Source: Nitrospirota bacterium
GTDB taxonomy: Bacteria; Nitrospirota; Thermodesulfovibrionia; UBA6902
Assembly: GCA_016215115.1 (NCBI GenBank)
Contig: JACRLN010000012.1
Coordinates: 62,001-126,000, forward strand
Direction: 5' to 3'
DNA: 64,000 nucleotides
The position numbers were made by a program, and so were the translations under genes. Shown one piece after another: positions 40,932 to 49,669 of the stretch. Positions within the stretch are counted from its first letter, which is position 1, and the number at the start of each line of letters is the position of its first letter. The notes beneath the pieces are model-generated. The model was given only the letters and a program-made list of their open reading frames with translations, did no database searches and was not told the origin of the DNA.

Positions 40932-42728
40932 TTGTTAAAAAGAAAGAGACAGAAAATCGATGACAGGAAACTCTGGGATGAAGATCTGAAGAATATCCCG
41001 CTTGAAAACAGCAGGAAAAGGGCCGTTGTTATTATTACAATAATAACTTTCGGTTTTGTTGTTATATTATTTCGCCTCATAAATCTCATGATTTTCGATC
41101 ATGAGAAGCTGTCCGGAAGAGCTTCCCAGCAATATATCCGCGAAAAAACATTAACGCCGCAGAGGGGAGTTATATGGGACAGGAACATGAAAGAGATGGC
41201 TACAAATATTGAAACGGATTCTCTCTATGCAGTGCCGTCCAACATAAGAGATGCAGGCAAATTGTCCACAAAAATTGCTCCGATAATAAAAGTCTCAGCA
41301 GGAGAGATAAACAGACTATTGGTAAAAAAGAAGGAAAGGTCTTTTACCTGGCTTTCGCGAAGGATGGATATGGACACCAGTGAAAAATTAAATGTACTGC
41401 GGGAACCTATCAAAGAAGGGGAGATAGGCTTTGTAACTGAGCCTAAACGTTATTATCCAAAAGGACAGACAGCTTCTCATATTCTGGGTTTTGCCAACAT
41501 TGATGACAAGGGAATCGCCGGACTTGAACTTGTTTATAATGATTATTTAAAAGGCGAGGTGAAAAGCGTTTCTGTGGGCATGGATGCACGCGGGAAGAGC
41601 CTTGTCAGTGACGTTAAAGAGGCTGCGCCAGGCAATAACATTTTACTTACTGTTGATGAGGGACTTCAGTATATCGTTGAGAGAGAATTGACAAACGCCA
41701 TGGAAGAGAGGGAGGCAAAGGCTGCTGTGGCAATCATGATGAATCCGATGACAGGAGAAATCCTTGCACTGGCTAACAGGCCTACTTATGACCCAAATTT
41801 TCCAGCCGAAGCCGGCGGTGAAGAAAAACGAAACAGGGCCATTACCGATTTGTATGAGCCCGGCTCCACGATGAAGTCAATCCTTGCATCTGCTGCCATA
41901 GAGGAGAAGGCGGTCAGTCTGGACAATATGTTTGACGTCTCAAAAGGCTCTATCACGGTTGGAGGCAAAACGATCCATGATGCTCACAGGCATGGGGTAC
42001 TTAATTTTCAGGAGGTCATAAAAAAATCTTCAAATGTCGGGGCCGTAAAGATCGGGATGAGGCTCGGGGCCACAAAATATTATGAGTATATGAAAAGGTT
42101 TGGCTTTGGTGAGAAGACCGGCATAGACTTCCCCGGTGAAGCAAGGGGGATTCTCAGGAATGTAAAAAACTGGTCTGGTACATCGCTTGCTGCAATGTCG
42201 ATAGGTCAGGAAATAGGAATGACGCCTTTACAGATGTTAAGGGCCTATTCTGCAATAGCAAACGGCGGCGTTTTGATGAAGCCGTATATTGTTTCGGAGA
42301 TAATCTCGCCGGACGGCAAAGCAATTAAACGGAATTCTCCAACTGAAGAAAGAAGGGTTATATCCAGGACAACTGCTGCAACGCTCAGGGATATACTGAA
42401 AACAGTTGTTGAAGAGGGAGGTACAGCGCAGAGGGCTAATGTGAAAGGTAATCTTGTTGCTGGCAAGACAGGTACTGCCCAGATATTCGACCCCAAAACA
42501 GGACAGTATTCCAGGAACAGATTTGTGAGTTCATTTGTTGGTTTTGCCCCTGCTGATAACCCGAAGGTAGCGCTTATTGTTGTTATTTATGAACCTGTAG
42601 GGGAAACATATGGAGGACTTGTTGCAGCTCCTGTATTTAAGAATATTATTGAACATACGTTTGCATATCTTGATGTGCCGATGGAAAAAGATGAGAATAA
42701 AATTTATCTTGTCAGCAGGGCCCGTTAA
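40932..42728 (+). CDS. ftsI: Septal peptidoglycan transpeptidase FtsI (PBP3)
   Basis: A 598-residue class B penicillin-binding protein that cross-links septal murein with FtsW. One membrane helix (about 31-52), a pedestal domain (RGVIWDRNMKEMATN, FVTEPKRYYPKGQTASHILGF), and the transpeptidase domain with Ser312 in STMK, the SSN motif in KKSSNVGAVKIG and KTGT in VAGKTGTAQ. The C-terminus is short and lacks PASTA domains. The start is a TTG at 40932; no suitable ATG exists before the membrane helix, and GAGAGATA lies just upstream. Confidence 0.95.
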   Translation: MLKRKRQKIDDRKLWDEDLKNIPLENSRKRAVVIITIITFGFVVILFRLINLMIFDHEKLSGRASQQYIREKTLTPQRGVIWDRNMKEMATNIETDSLYAVPSNIRDAGKLSTKIAPIIKVSAGEINRLLVKKKERSFTWLSRRMDMDTSEKLNVLREPIKEGEIGFVTEPKRYYPKGQTASHILGFANIDDKGIAGLELVYNDYLKGEVKSVSVGMDARGKSLVSDVKEAAPGNNILLTVDEGLQYIVERELTNAMEEREAKAAVAIMMNPMTGEILALANRPTYDPNFPAEAGGEEKRNRAITDLYEPGSTMKSILASAAIEEKAVSLDNMFDVSKGSITVGGKTIHDAHRHGVLNFQEVIKKSSNVGAVKIGMRLGATKYYEYMKRFGFGEKTGIDFPGEARGILRNVKNWSGTSLAAMSIGQEIGMTPLQMLRAYSAIANGGVLMKPYIVSEIISPDGKAIKRNSPTEERRVISRTTAATLRDILKTVVEEGGTAQRANVKGNLVAGKTGTAQIFDPKTGQYSRNRFVSSFVGFAPADNPKVALIVVIYEPVGETYGGLVAAPVFKNIIEHTFAYLDVPMEKDENKIYLVSRAR

Positions 42729-42819
42729 AGGATTTTTCAGGCGGTATAGGATATGCGGTATTATCATGTATTAATTACGATCTTACGGATATTGTAAATG
42801 AATTGCTCTTGCGGGATAA

Positions 42820-44349
42820 ATGACATTATCGAAACTTTTAGAAGGTCTGAAGGTAAAAAGGAAAACCGGGCCTCTCGATACGGAAATTAAGGGGATCGCT
42901 TATGATTCGAGATTCGTAAAAGAGGGTTTCATTTTTGTGGCTGTCACAGGGTTTTCCGTTGACGGCCATAATTACATAAGAGACGCGGTAAACAGGGGGG
43001 CTGCTGCCGTTGTTTCAGAAAAGGCAGCAGCGGATTTAGAAAGTGCAAATCAATTTGCTGTTCAAAGAAACGCTGCTTTTGTAGAAGTTACAGACAGCAG
43101 GGAAGCCCTGGCTTTAATCTCTGCTGCATTCTACGGCAGGCCCTCCCAACGTTTATCATTAATTGGAATTACAGGAACCAATGGTAAGACAACAACGAGT
43201 TTTATCACAAAAAATATTATTGCCGCAGGGGGCAAAAAGGCCGGCCTTCTGGGAACCATTTGTTACATTACGGGAGATAGTATGACGGCCGCATCGCATA
43301 CGACGCCGGAGTCATTGGATCTTCAAAGGTGTTTAAGCGAGATGGTGTATAATAATATGGATTACGCTGTGCTTGAGGTTTCCTCCCATGCATTGGCTCT
43401 TAAAAGGATAGAAGGGTGTTCTTTCAAGAGCGCAGCTTTTACAAATTTCTCTCAGGACCACCTCGATTTTCACGTCACAATGGAAGAGTACTTCAAAACT
43501 AAGTGCAAGCTCTTTAATTATCTTGATCCGGAAGGAACTGCTGTCCTGAACTGGGATGATCCAAAAATAAAACCATTGGCGCAGAAACTCAACTGTAATG
43601 TGCTTACCTGCGGTCTTGAAGAGGGTGCGATGATACGGGTGGAGAATATCAGAGAAATCAGCAGTCAGCAGTCAGCAGTCAGCGGTAAGAAAATCGGGGG
43701 ATTAGGCGGGATATCATTTGATATTAAGACCCCGAAAGGCGGTTTTACAATAACCTCAAACCTTATCGGACGCTTCAATGTGTACAACATTCTCATGTCT
43801 GTAGGGATAGCTTATTCATTAGGCATCAGTGAAGATGTGATGCAGCAGGGGATCTGGAATACAAAACCTGTTGAAGGACGTTTTGAAAATATAGATGAAG
43901 GACAGAAGTTCTTATGCATAGTTGATTATGCGCATACGGATGATGCACTGAAAAAGCTTATTCAGGAGGCAAGGCATTTAACAAAGAAGAGGGTAATAAC
44001 GGTTTTTGGCTGCGGAGGCAACAGAGACAGGACAAAAAGACCATTAATGGGTGCAGTAGCATCTGAATTGAGTGATTTTGTAATTGTCACTTCAGACAAT
44101 CCTCGAAATGAAGACCCCCTGGAGATAATTAAGGATATATTGAAAGGTATCATTAAAAATAATTTTATTGTACAGCCTGACAGAGCAGCGGCTATCAGGG
44201 AGGCGGTAGCGATGACAAAAGAAGGTGATACATTACTTGTTGCAGGTAAGGGTCATGAGGCTTATCAGGAGATAAAGGGAGTGAGGCACCACTTTAGTGA
44301 TAAAGAGGTGTTGAGGGAGGAGATTAAAAAGCTATTAGCTGATAGCTGA
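42820..44349 (+). CDS. murE: UDP-MurNAc-tripeptide synthetase (meso-DAP adding)
   Basis: Adds the third stem residue to UDP-MurNAc-dipeptide. Mur ligase features: ATP loop GTNGKTTTSF (119-128), TTPESLDLQRCL, VLEVSSHAL, FTNFSQDHLDFH and C-terminal FGCGGNRDRTKRP. The motif DNPRNEDP (about 426-433) predicts meso-diaminopimelate as substrate rather than lysine. A CAGCAGT-repeat insert (SSQQSAVSGKK, about 282-292) sits in the central domain. The last codons and the stop are made of AGCTGAT repeats that run up to the murF start, so the C-terminus LLADS is repeat-derived. Confidence 0.95.
   Translation: MTLSKLLEGLKVKRKTGPLDTEIKGIAYDSRFVKEGFIFVAVTGFSVDGHNYIRDAVNRGAAAVVSEKAAADLESANQFAVQRNAAFVEVTDSREALALISAAFYGRPSQRLSLIGITGTNGKTTTSFITKNIIAAGGKKAGLLGTICYITGDSMTAASHTTPESLDLQRCLSEMVYNNMDYAVLEVSSHALALKRIEGCSFKSAAFTNFSQDHLDFHVTMEEYFKTKCKLFNYLDPEGTAVLNWDDPKIKPLAQKLNCNVLTCGLEEGAMIRVENIREISSQQSAVSGKKIGGLGGISFDIKTPKGGFTITSNLIGRFNVYNILMSVGIAYSLGISEDVMQQGIWNTKPVEGRFENIDEGQKFLCIVDYAHTDDALKKLIQEARHLTKKRVITVFGCGGNRDRTKRPLMGAVASELSDFVIVTSDNPRNEDPLEIIKDILKGIIKNNFIVQPDRAAAIREAVAMTKEGDTLLVAGKGHEAYQEIKGVRHHFSDKEVLREEIKKLLADS
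43660..43687. repeat. CAGCAGT heptamer repeats inside murE
   Basis: Three to four units of CAGTCAG/CAGCAGT, translated SSQQSAVSG. The same block is found in murD at 47408. Confidence 0.9.
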
Positions 44350-44362
44350 TAGCTGATAGCTA
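44335..44362. repeat. AGCTGAT heptamer repeats at the murE-murF junction
   Basis: Three tandem AGCTGAT units and a final AGCTATG. They supply the murE stop codon and end with the murF start codon; no G-rich ribosome site precedes murF. Confidence 0.9.
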
Positions 44363-45741
44363 TGGCTTTGACAGCAGATGAAATAATTAAGTCAGCAGGA
44401 GGAGAGTTGCTCTGCGGCAATTCAAAGACATTCAGTGGCGTCTCAATTGATTCGCGAACTATTTCAGAAGGTGAAGTGTTTTTTGCAATCAGAGGAGAAA
44501 AGTTTGACGGGCACAACTTTCTCGACAAGGCGCTTTTAAAAGGTATAGGTGCGGTTGTGGATTCCAGACCTGTGTCATTACCGAAAGACAGGGTAATGAT
44601 TTATGTAAAAGATACCCTTAAAGCTTTGCAGGATTTAGCGCATTATCTGAGGATTAAACTTGATATTCCGGTTGTTGCGATAACCGGAAGCAACGGTAAA
44701 ACAACAACAAAAGAAATGGTGTACTCGATTCTTTCAGGAAGTTTTAAGACATTGAAAAACGAGGGCAATCTTAATAACCATATCGGTTTGCCGTTAAGTC
44801 TCATGAGGCTTGAACCTGATCACGAGGCGATAGTGCTTGAAATGGGAATGAATGCGCCGGGAGAAATAAGAAGACTATGCGAGATAACTGTGCCTACTCA
44901 TGGTATTGTTACCAATATAGGCTCTGCGCATCTTGGCAGACTCGGCAGTTATGAAGCGGTCAGGGATGCGAAGCTTGAAATCCTTGAGAGTCTCAGCGTC
45001 GCGGTTTTGAATGCTGATGACAGGTTCTTGATGCAGGGAGTTGCAGAGACAAAAAAATTTAATGGGGAAATTATCACCTTTTCAATTAATAATGATTCTC
45101 ACGTTATGGCAAAAGATATTCAGATAACAGAAAGAGGCAGTAATTTTAAACTGGAATTCAAAGATGCGGGCCTTATCCCTGTCAATCTGAACATTCATGG
45201 TATTTTTAATGTGTATAACGCCCTTGCAGCATCGGCTGTGTGCTTTTCATTAGGCATTCAAATCGATGAAATAAAAAGAGCTCTCGAAGAGTTCAGTGCT
45301 TTTCCTATGAGATTTGAGATAACAGAAAGGGAAGAGATAACAGTAATAAATGATGCATATAATGCAAATCCTTCGTCAATGGAAGAATCCCTTAAAGAAT
45401 TGATCCGTCCGGGCAGAAGGGGAAGAAGGATTGCCGCATTAGGCGATATGCGTGAGCTAAATGACTTTTCGGAGGAAGCACACAGGACCCTTGGGAGGAT
45501 GATAGCTGAAGTGAATGTAGATGTTTTTATAGCAGTTGGAGAGATGATGAGTCTGGCAGCAGAAGAATGTATGAAGGTAAAAGGAGGGAAATCTGTACCG
45601 GAGATTTATACATTCAGGGATGTAAATGATGCTAACGAGGATATGATGAATATAGTGAAACATGGAGATATAATACTGATAAAAGGTTCACGCTTGATGC
45701 AGATGGAAAAAATAGCAGGGAGAATATTGGATGCTATATAA
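44362..45741 (+). CDS. murF: UDP-MurNAc-tripeptide-D-Ala-D-Ala ligase
   Basis: Joins D-Ala-D-Ala to the UDP-MurNAc tripeptide, the last cytoplasmic step of the stem peptide. Visible: N-terminal GVSIDSRTISEGEVFFAIRGEKFDGHNF, ATP loop AITGSNGKTTTKEM, NLNNHIGLPLSL, VLEMGMNAPGEIRRL, NIGSAHLGRLGS, VINDAYNANPSSM and ALGDMRELNDFSEEAH. Length 459 is normal and no repeat peptide interrupts it. The first codon directly follows the heptamer repeats, so initiation may depend on coupling with murE. It overlaps mraY by 11 bases. Confidence 0.95.
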   Translation: MALTADEIIKSAGGELLCGNSKTFSGVSIDSRTISEGEVFFAIRGEKFDGHNFLDKALLKGIGAVVDSRPVSLPKDRVMIYVKDTLKALQDLAHYLRIKLDIPVVAITGSNGKTTTKEMVYSILSGSFKTLKNEGNLNNHIGLPLSLMRLEPDHEAIVLEMGMNAPGEIRRLCEITVPTHGIVTNIGSAHLGRLGSYEAVRDAKLEILESLSVAVLNADDRFLMQGVAETKKFNGEIITFSINNDSHVMAKDIQITERGSNFKLEFKDAGLIPVNLNIHGIFNVYNALAASAVCFSLGIQIDEIKRALEEFSAFPMRFEITEREEITVINDAYNANPSSMEESLKELIRPGRRGRRIAALGDMRELNDFSEEAHRTLGRMIAEVNVDVFIAVGEMMSLAAEECMKVKGGKSVPEIYTFRDVNDANEDMMNIVKHGDIILIKGSRLMQMEKIAGRILDAI

Positions 45742-46813
45742 CTTGTTTTATTATTTTCACGATTATTATTCGCCATTTAATGTATTCAGGTATATTACGT
45801 TCAGGACTGCATTGGCTATTATTACTTCTTTAGTCATAACTTTTATATCGGCTCCATGGATAATAGGAAAACTCAGGAAACTTAGCATGACGCAGTATGT
45901 AAGAGATGACGGACCGCGGACCCATCTGAAAAAAGAGGGGACCCCGACAATGGGCGGTATCATGATTATCTTGTCTGTAGTTCTCAGTGTTTTGATGTGG
46001 GGCGATTTGAGCAATAAATTTATCTTAATCATGATAGCGTCAATTATAGGTTTTGGCCTTATAGGGTTAACGGATGATTATCTGAAAGTTGTTAAGAAAA
46101 ACCCCAAGGGATTAGGTGGATGGTATAAAGCCGGTGCACAGATCGCACTTGCTATTGCAATCGGCTTTAGCTTTTACTATGATCCTAACGATATTTATAT
46201 TGCAAAGTTAAGTATTCCTTTTTTTAAAAAATGGCTTATTGATCTTGGCTGGTTCTACGTCCCTTTTACAATTCTTGTAATTGTAGGGGCATCTAATGCA
46301 GTAAACCTGACTGATGGCATTGACGGTCTTGCGATTGGATTAGTTGGAGTCGCTTCTCTTGCAAACGCTGTATTCGTATATATTTCAGGACATACGGGTT
46401 TCTCGCAATACCTGAATGTGCTTTACCTCCCCGGGACGGGAGAGCTTACAGTTTTTTGTGGAGCAATGTTTGGCGCTGCTCTTGGTTTTCTCTGGTATAA
46501 CAGTTATCCTGCCGATATTTTTATGGGAGATGTAGGCTCACTCGCTCTGGGTGGGGCGCTCGGGACGCTTGCAGTAATAACCAAACAGGAAATTGTTCTG
46601 GCTATTGTCGGCGCTATTTTTGTTATAGAGACTTTCTCGGTAATAATTCAGGTTTCATCATTTAAACTTACTGGAAAAAGGGTTTTTAAGATGGCGCCCA
46701 TCCATCACCATTTCGAAGTTAAAGGATGGCCTGAAACAAAGGTGATTGTAAGATTCTGGATAATAGGTATTATCCTTGCGCTTTTGAGTTTAACGACGTT
46801 GAAGGTGAGGTAA
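45731..46813 (+). CDS. mraY: Phospho-MurNAc-pentapeptide translocase
   Basis: A 360-residue polytopic membrane enzyme that transfers phospho-MurNAc-pentapeptide to undecaprenyl phosphate, giving lipid I. About ten membrane helices can be traced. Family motifs are KKEGTPTMGGIMII, GLTDDYLKV (the DD pair), NAVNLTDGIDGLAIG, GDVGSLALGGALG and the C-terminal FKMAPIHHHFEVKGWPE (HHH). It starts inside the end of murF and is followed by AGCTAAT repeats before murD. Confidence 0.96.
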   Translation: MLYNLFYYFHDYYSPFNVFRYITFRTALAIITSLVITFISAPWIIGKLRKLSMTQYVRDDGPRTHLKKEGTPTMGGIMIILSVVLSVLMWGDLSNKFILIMIASIIGFGLIGLTDDYLKVVKKNPKGLGGWYKAGAQIALAIAIGFSFYYDPNDIYIAKLSIPFFKKWLIDLGWFYVPFTILVIVGASNAVNLTDGIDGLAIGLVGVASLANAVFVYISGHTGFSQYLNVLYLPGTGELTVFCGAMFGAALGFLWYNSYPADIFMGDVGSLALGGALGTLAVITKQEIVLAIVGAIFVIETFSVIIQVSSFKLTGKRVFKMAPIHHHFEVKGWPETKVIVRFWIIGIILALLSLTTLKVR

Positions 46814-46852
46814 ACAGCTAATAGCTAATAGCTGACAGCTATCAGCTTTTAT
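46812..46852. repeat. AGCTAAT-type repeats between mraY and murD
   Basis: Units AGCTAAT, AGCTAAT, AGCTGAC and AGCTATC follow the mraY stop directly. They belong to the same family as the murE-murF and murB-ddl blocks. Confidence 0.85.
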
Positions 46853-46865
46853 ACATGACATATAA

Positions 46866-48395
46866 ATGATAACGATGCAAGATAAGATAAATATTTTCAA
46901 AGACAAGAACATAGTTGTCGTAGGACTTGCAAGAAGCGGCACAGGCGCTGCAAACCTCCTGTCCGGATTAGGGGCGGAAGTGACTATTACAGATAGTAAA
47001 TCCCGCAACTCGCTTGAGGCTAATATTAAAAAATTATTACCGTCTGTAAAGGTTATAACGGATGGTAATCCATCAGAAGTCCTCAATACAGCAGATCTAA
47101 TCGTGATAAGTCCCGGAGTGCCTCTTACAATCCCTCCTCTTGAACGTGCGAGACTTAAAGGCATCCCGGTGATTGGCGAACTTGAGCTTGCGTATCAGGT
47201 AATAAAGTCAGAAGTCAGAAGTCAGAAGTCAGAAGGGGCGATTCATGAATCGCCCTTACAGATAACAAAACCCTCTTTTATTGGAATCACAGGGACAAAT
47301 GGCAAGTCAACTACGACTACACTTGTTGATTTGATGCTGAAAGAAGAGAGATTTAATACTCTGTTAGGCGGGAATATCGGTATAGCTTTGACGGAGGAGA
47401 TATTAAAGGCAGTCAGCAGTCAGCAGTCAGGTAGGGGCGAACGGCCGTTCGCCCCTACGTCCATCGATTACATCGTTACAGAGATCTCAAGTTTTCAACT
47501 TGAGACGATAAGAGAATTCAGACCGAAGATCGCGGCTCTTCTAAACATAACACCCGACCACCTTGACAGATATAAAAATATGCAAGAGTATGTTGATGCA
47601 AAGGTGAGGATTTTTGAAAACCAGACATCGGGAGATTTTCTGATTCTGAATGCAGATGATCCTTTGTTAATGAAAGTGAGAAGTGAGAAGTTGGAAGTTA
47701 GAAGTGAAAAACCTGACATCTTTTATTTCAGCCGCATGAGCGAGGTAGAAGGAATTTATTTGAAAGATGGCATTATTTACTGCAATTTGCCTGAATCTAT
47801 TGTAGGGGCGATTCATGAATCGCCCCTACGGATTAACGCGAATGAAATCCGCATCCAGGGCGTTCACAACATCGAGAATGCAATGGCAGCTTCATTGGTT
47901 GCCTTGATTGCTGGATGTTCATTTGATACCGTCAGAAATGTGCTAAAAAAATTCCCCGGGCTTGAACACAGACTGGAGTTTGTCAGCGAGATCAGGGGGG
48001 TCAAATTTATCAATGACTCAAAGGGTACGAATGTAGGCGCTGTTGCAAAGTCTCTGGAAGGTTTCAATAAAGTAATATTGATTATGGGTGGACTGGATAA
48101 AGGAAGCGATTTTTCTGTTTTAAGAGATTTAGTAAAGCAACAAGTTAAATATCTGATCCTGATCGGCAAGGCAAAGGATAAAATCGCAAAGGCATTGGAG
48201 GGTATAACAGAAACGCTTATAGCTGAGAACATCAATTCAGCCGTTGAGTTGTCACTATCAAAGGCTTCCGCAGGCGATGTGGTATTGTTGTCACCCGGCT
48301 GCGCAAGTTTCGACATGTTTCAGGATTTTGAAGACAGAGGGAGAAAATTTAAAGAGGCAGTTAGATTAATTCAAAACTCAAAACTCAAAACTTAA
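46866..48395 (+). CDS. murD: UDP-MurNAc-L-alanine:D-glutamate ligase
   Basis: Adds D-Glu to UDP-MurNAc-Ala. At 509 residues it is about 60 longer than usual. Conserved parts remain: VVVGLARSGTGAANLL, SPGVPL, ATP loop GTNGKSTTTTL, GGNIGIAL, VTEISSFQLETI, NITPDHLDRY, FINDSKGTNVGAV and LLSPGCASFDMFQDFEDRG. Repeat-coded inserts are [18 protein letters not shown] (about 116-132), AVSSQQSGRGERPFAPT (about 181-197), VRSEKLEVRSEKPD (about 271-284) and VGAIHESPLR (about 312-321), and the tail IQNSKLKT. It is the most heavily invaded gene in the window. The start ATG at 46866 has a weak ribosome site; the ATG at 46875 is an alternative. Confidence 0.94.
   Translation: MITMQDKINIFKDKNIVVVGLARSGTGAANLLSGLGAEVTITDSKSRNSLEANIKKLLPSVKVITDGNPSEVLNTADLIVISPGVPLTIPPLERARLKGIPVIGELELAYQVIKSEVRSQKSEGAIHESPLQITKPSFIGITGTNGKSTTTTLVDLMLKEERFNTLLGGNIGIALTEEILKAVSSQQSGRGERPFAPTSIDYIVTEISSFQLETIREFRPKIAALLNITPDHLDRYKNMQEYVDAKVRIFENQTSGDFLILNADDPLLMKVRSEKLEVRSEKPDIFYFSRMSEVEGIYLKDGIIYCNLPESIVGAIHESPLRINANEIRIQGVHNIENAMAASLVALIAGCSFDTVRNVLKKFPGLEHRLEFVSEIRGVKFINDSKGTNVGAVAKSLEGFNKVILIMGGLDKGSDFSVLRDLVKQQVKYLILIGKAKDKIAKALEGITETLIAENINSAVELSLSKASAGDVVLLSPGCASFDMFQDFEDRGRKFKEAVRLIQNSKLKT
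47207..47260. repeat. AGAAGTC repeats and palindrome inside murD, site 1
   Basis: Four AGAAGTC-type units run directly into a truncated palindrome GGGGCGATTCATGAATCGCC, translated [18 protein letters not shown]. Two unrelated repeat types are joined with no spacer. Confidence 0.92.
47408..47458. repeat. CAGCAGT repeats and 28-bp palindrome inside murD, site 2
   Basis: Three CAGCAGT units are followed at once by a perfect palindrome (47431-47458) with the arm GTAGGGGCG and the core AACGGCCGTT. Translated SSQQSGRGERPFAPT. Confidence 0.95.
47676..47712. repeat. AGAAGTG-type repeats inside murD, site 3
   Basis: Imperfect 7-nt units (GTGAGAA, GTGAGAA, GTTGGAA, GTTAGAA, GTGAAAA) encode VRSEKLEVRSEK. 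Confidence 0.85.
47802..47829. repeat. 28-bp palindrome inside murD, site 4
   Basis: Identical to the purL copy at 24416 (core ATTCATGAAT) and read in the same frame as VGAIHESPLR. Confidence 0.95.
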
Positions 48396-48399
48396 AACT

Positions 48400-49608
48400 A
48401 TGAATTCTAAAGACACACGCGGCATTATAATTTCTGTTTTTTTGCTGATATGCATGGGCATCCTCATGGTGTATAGTTCAACCGTCCTGATGTCCATGAA
48501 GAAATATAACAATAGTTTTCATTATTTGTTGAGTCATATTGCTACAGTATTTGTTGGAATTGCAGCGATGGTTATATTGTCAAAGATAGATTATAAAATC
48601 TTCAGACGGCCGCTATTTCATCTATCATCTTTTCAAGTTTCATTACTTCATGTACTATTGTTAGTTTCTCTGATACTATTATTGCTTGTTTTTGTGCCGG
48701 GTATCGGTATCTCCGCCAAAGGGGCCAAGAGATGGATCAGACTCTGGCCCACCACATTTCAACCTTCAGAGTTTGTGAAATTGGTAATGGTGATATTTCT
48801 TGCGGACCATATGGATAAGAATCTTCACAGGATGAAAGACCTCCGTTACGGCATTGCGATACCCATCGGCGTTATGGTTTTATTTCAGGGGATAATCATA
48901 CTTCAGCCGGATTTCGGCGCAGTAATGAGTCTGGGAATCCTTACTATAGGGCTTTTGATTCTGGGAGGTTTAAGGTTGAGATACATAGGTTGTATGCTTC
49001 TGTTCGCGATACCGGCTGCATGTAAACTCGCTACATCTGCTTCATACAGGGTGAAAAGGATTACGTGCTTTACGGATCCCTGGAAAGAACCTCTTGGTTG
49101 CGGATTCCAGCTTGTGCAGTCTTTCATCGCCTTCGGCAACGGGGGGGTAACAGGCCTCGGCCTCGGAGGCAGCAAGCAGAAACTGTATTTTCTGCCGGAG
49201 GTTCACACCGATTTTATTTTTTCTTTGATAGGAGAAGAACTGGGATTTATAGGCGCTGTTTTTGTACTGTTCGTTTTCTTTTATTTTTTTATAAAAGGTA
49301 TCAAGGTTGCCGGAAAAACAAATGATTCGTTCAGTTATTTCCTGACACTTGGTTTAACGATGATGATAGGCGTTCAGGTAATTATCAATTTTGCAGTAAC
49401 AACAGGACTGATGCCTACAAAAGGGCTGCCGCTGCCTTTTATAAGCTATGGCGGCTCATCGCTCCTCATCAATCTGGCTGCGGTCGGGATATTGATAAAC
49501 ATATCAAAAAACAATGAAGGCAGGGACGTGGAGAACAGAACGCTTGTTGACAGCTCTGCCTTCCGTAATACTTACATGTTTAATAAACCGCAGAGGGCGA
49601 AGATATGA
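48400..49608 (+). CDS. ftsW: Septal peptidoglycan glycosyltransferase FtsW
   Basis: A 402-residue SEDS-family polymerase with about ten membrane helices that polymerises lipid II together with FtsI. Family features: MGILMVYSSTVLMS near the start, GAKRWIRLWPTTFQPSEFVKLVMV, ILQPDFGAVMSLG, GFQLVQSFIAFGNGGVTGLGLGGSKQKLYFLPEVHTDFIFSLIGEELGF and the C-terminal TGLMPTKGLPLPFISYGGSSLL. The order in the cluster between murD and murG supports FtsW rather than RodA. About 60 bases to murG look like degenerate AGGAAGT units. Confidence 0.95.
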   Translation: MNSKDTRGIIISVFLLICMGILMVYSSTVLMSMKKYNNSFHYLLSHIATVFVGIAAMVILSKIDYKIFRRPLFHLSSFQVSLLHVLLLVSLILLLLVFVPGIGISAKGAKRWIRLWPTTFQPSEFVKLVMVIFLADHMDKNLHRMKDLRYGIAIPIGVMVLFQGIIILQPDFGAVMSLGILTIGLLILGGLRLRYIGCMLLFAIPAACKLATSASYRVKRITCFTDPWKEPLGCGFQLVQSFIAFGNGGVTGLGLGGSKQKLYFLPEVHTDFIFSLIGEELGFIGAVFVLFVFFYFFIKGIKVAGKTNDSFSYFLTLGLTMMIGVQVIINFAVTTGLMPTKGLPLPFISYGGSSLLINLAAVGILINISKNNEGRDVENRTLVDSSAFRNTYMFNKPQRAKI

Positions 49609-49669
49609 TGGAAAGGGTAGAAGTCAGGAAGATAGGAAGTTATGAAGATGAGAAAAGAGAAGGACAAAT

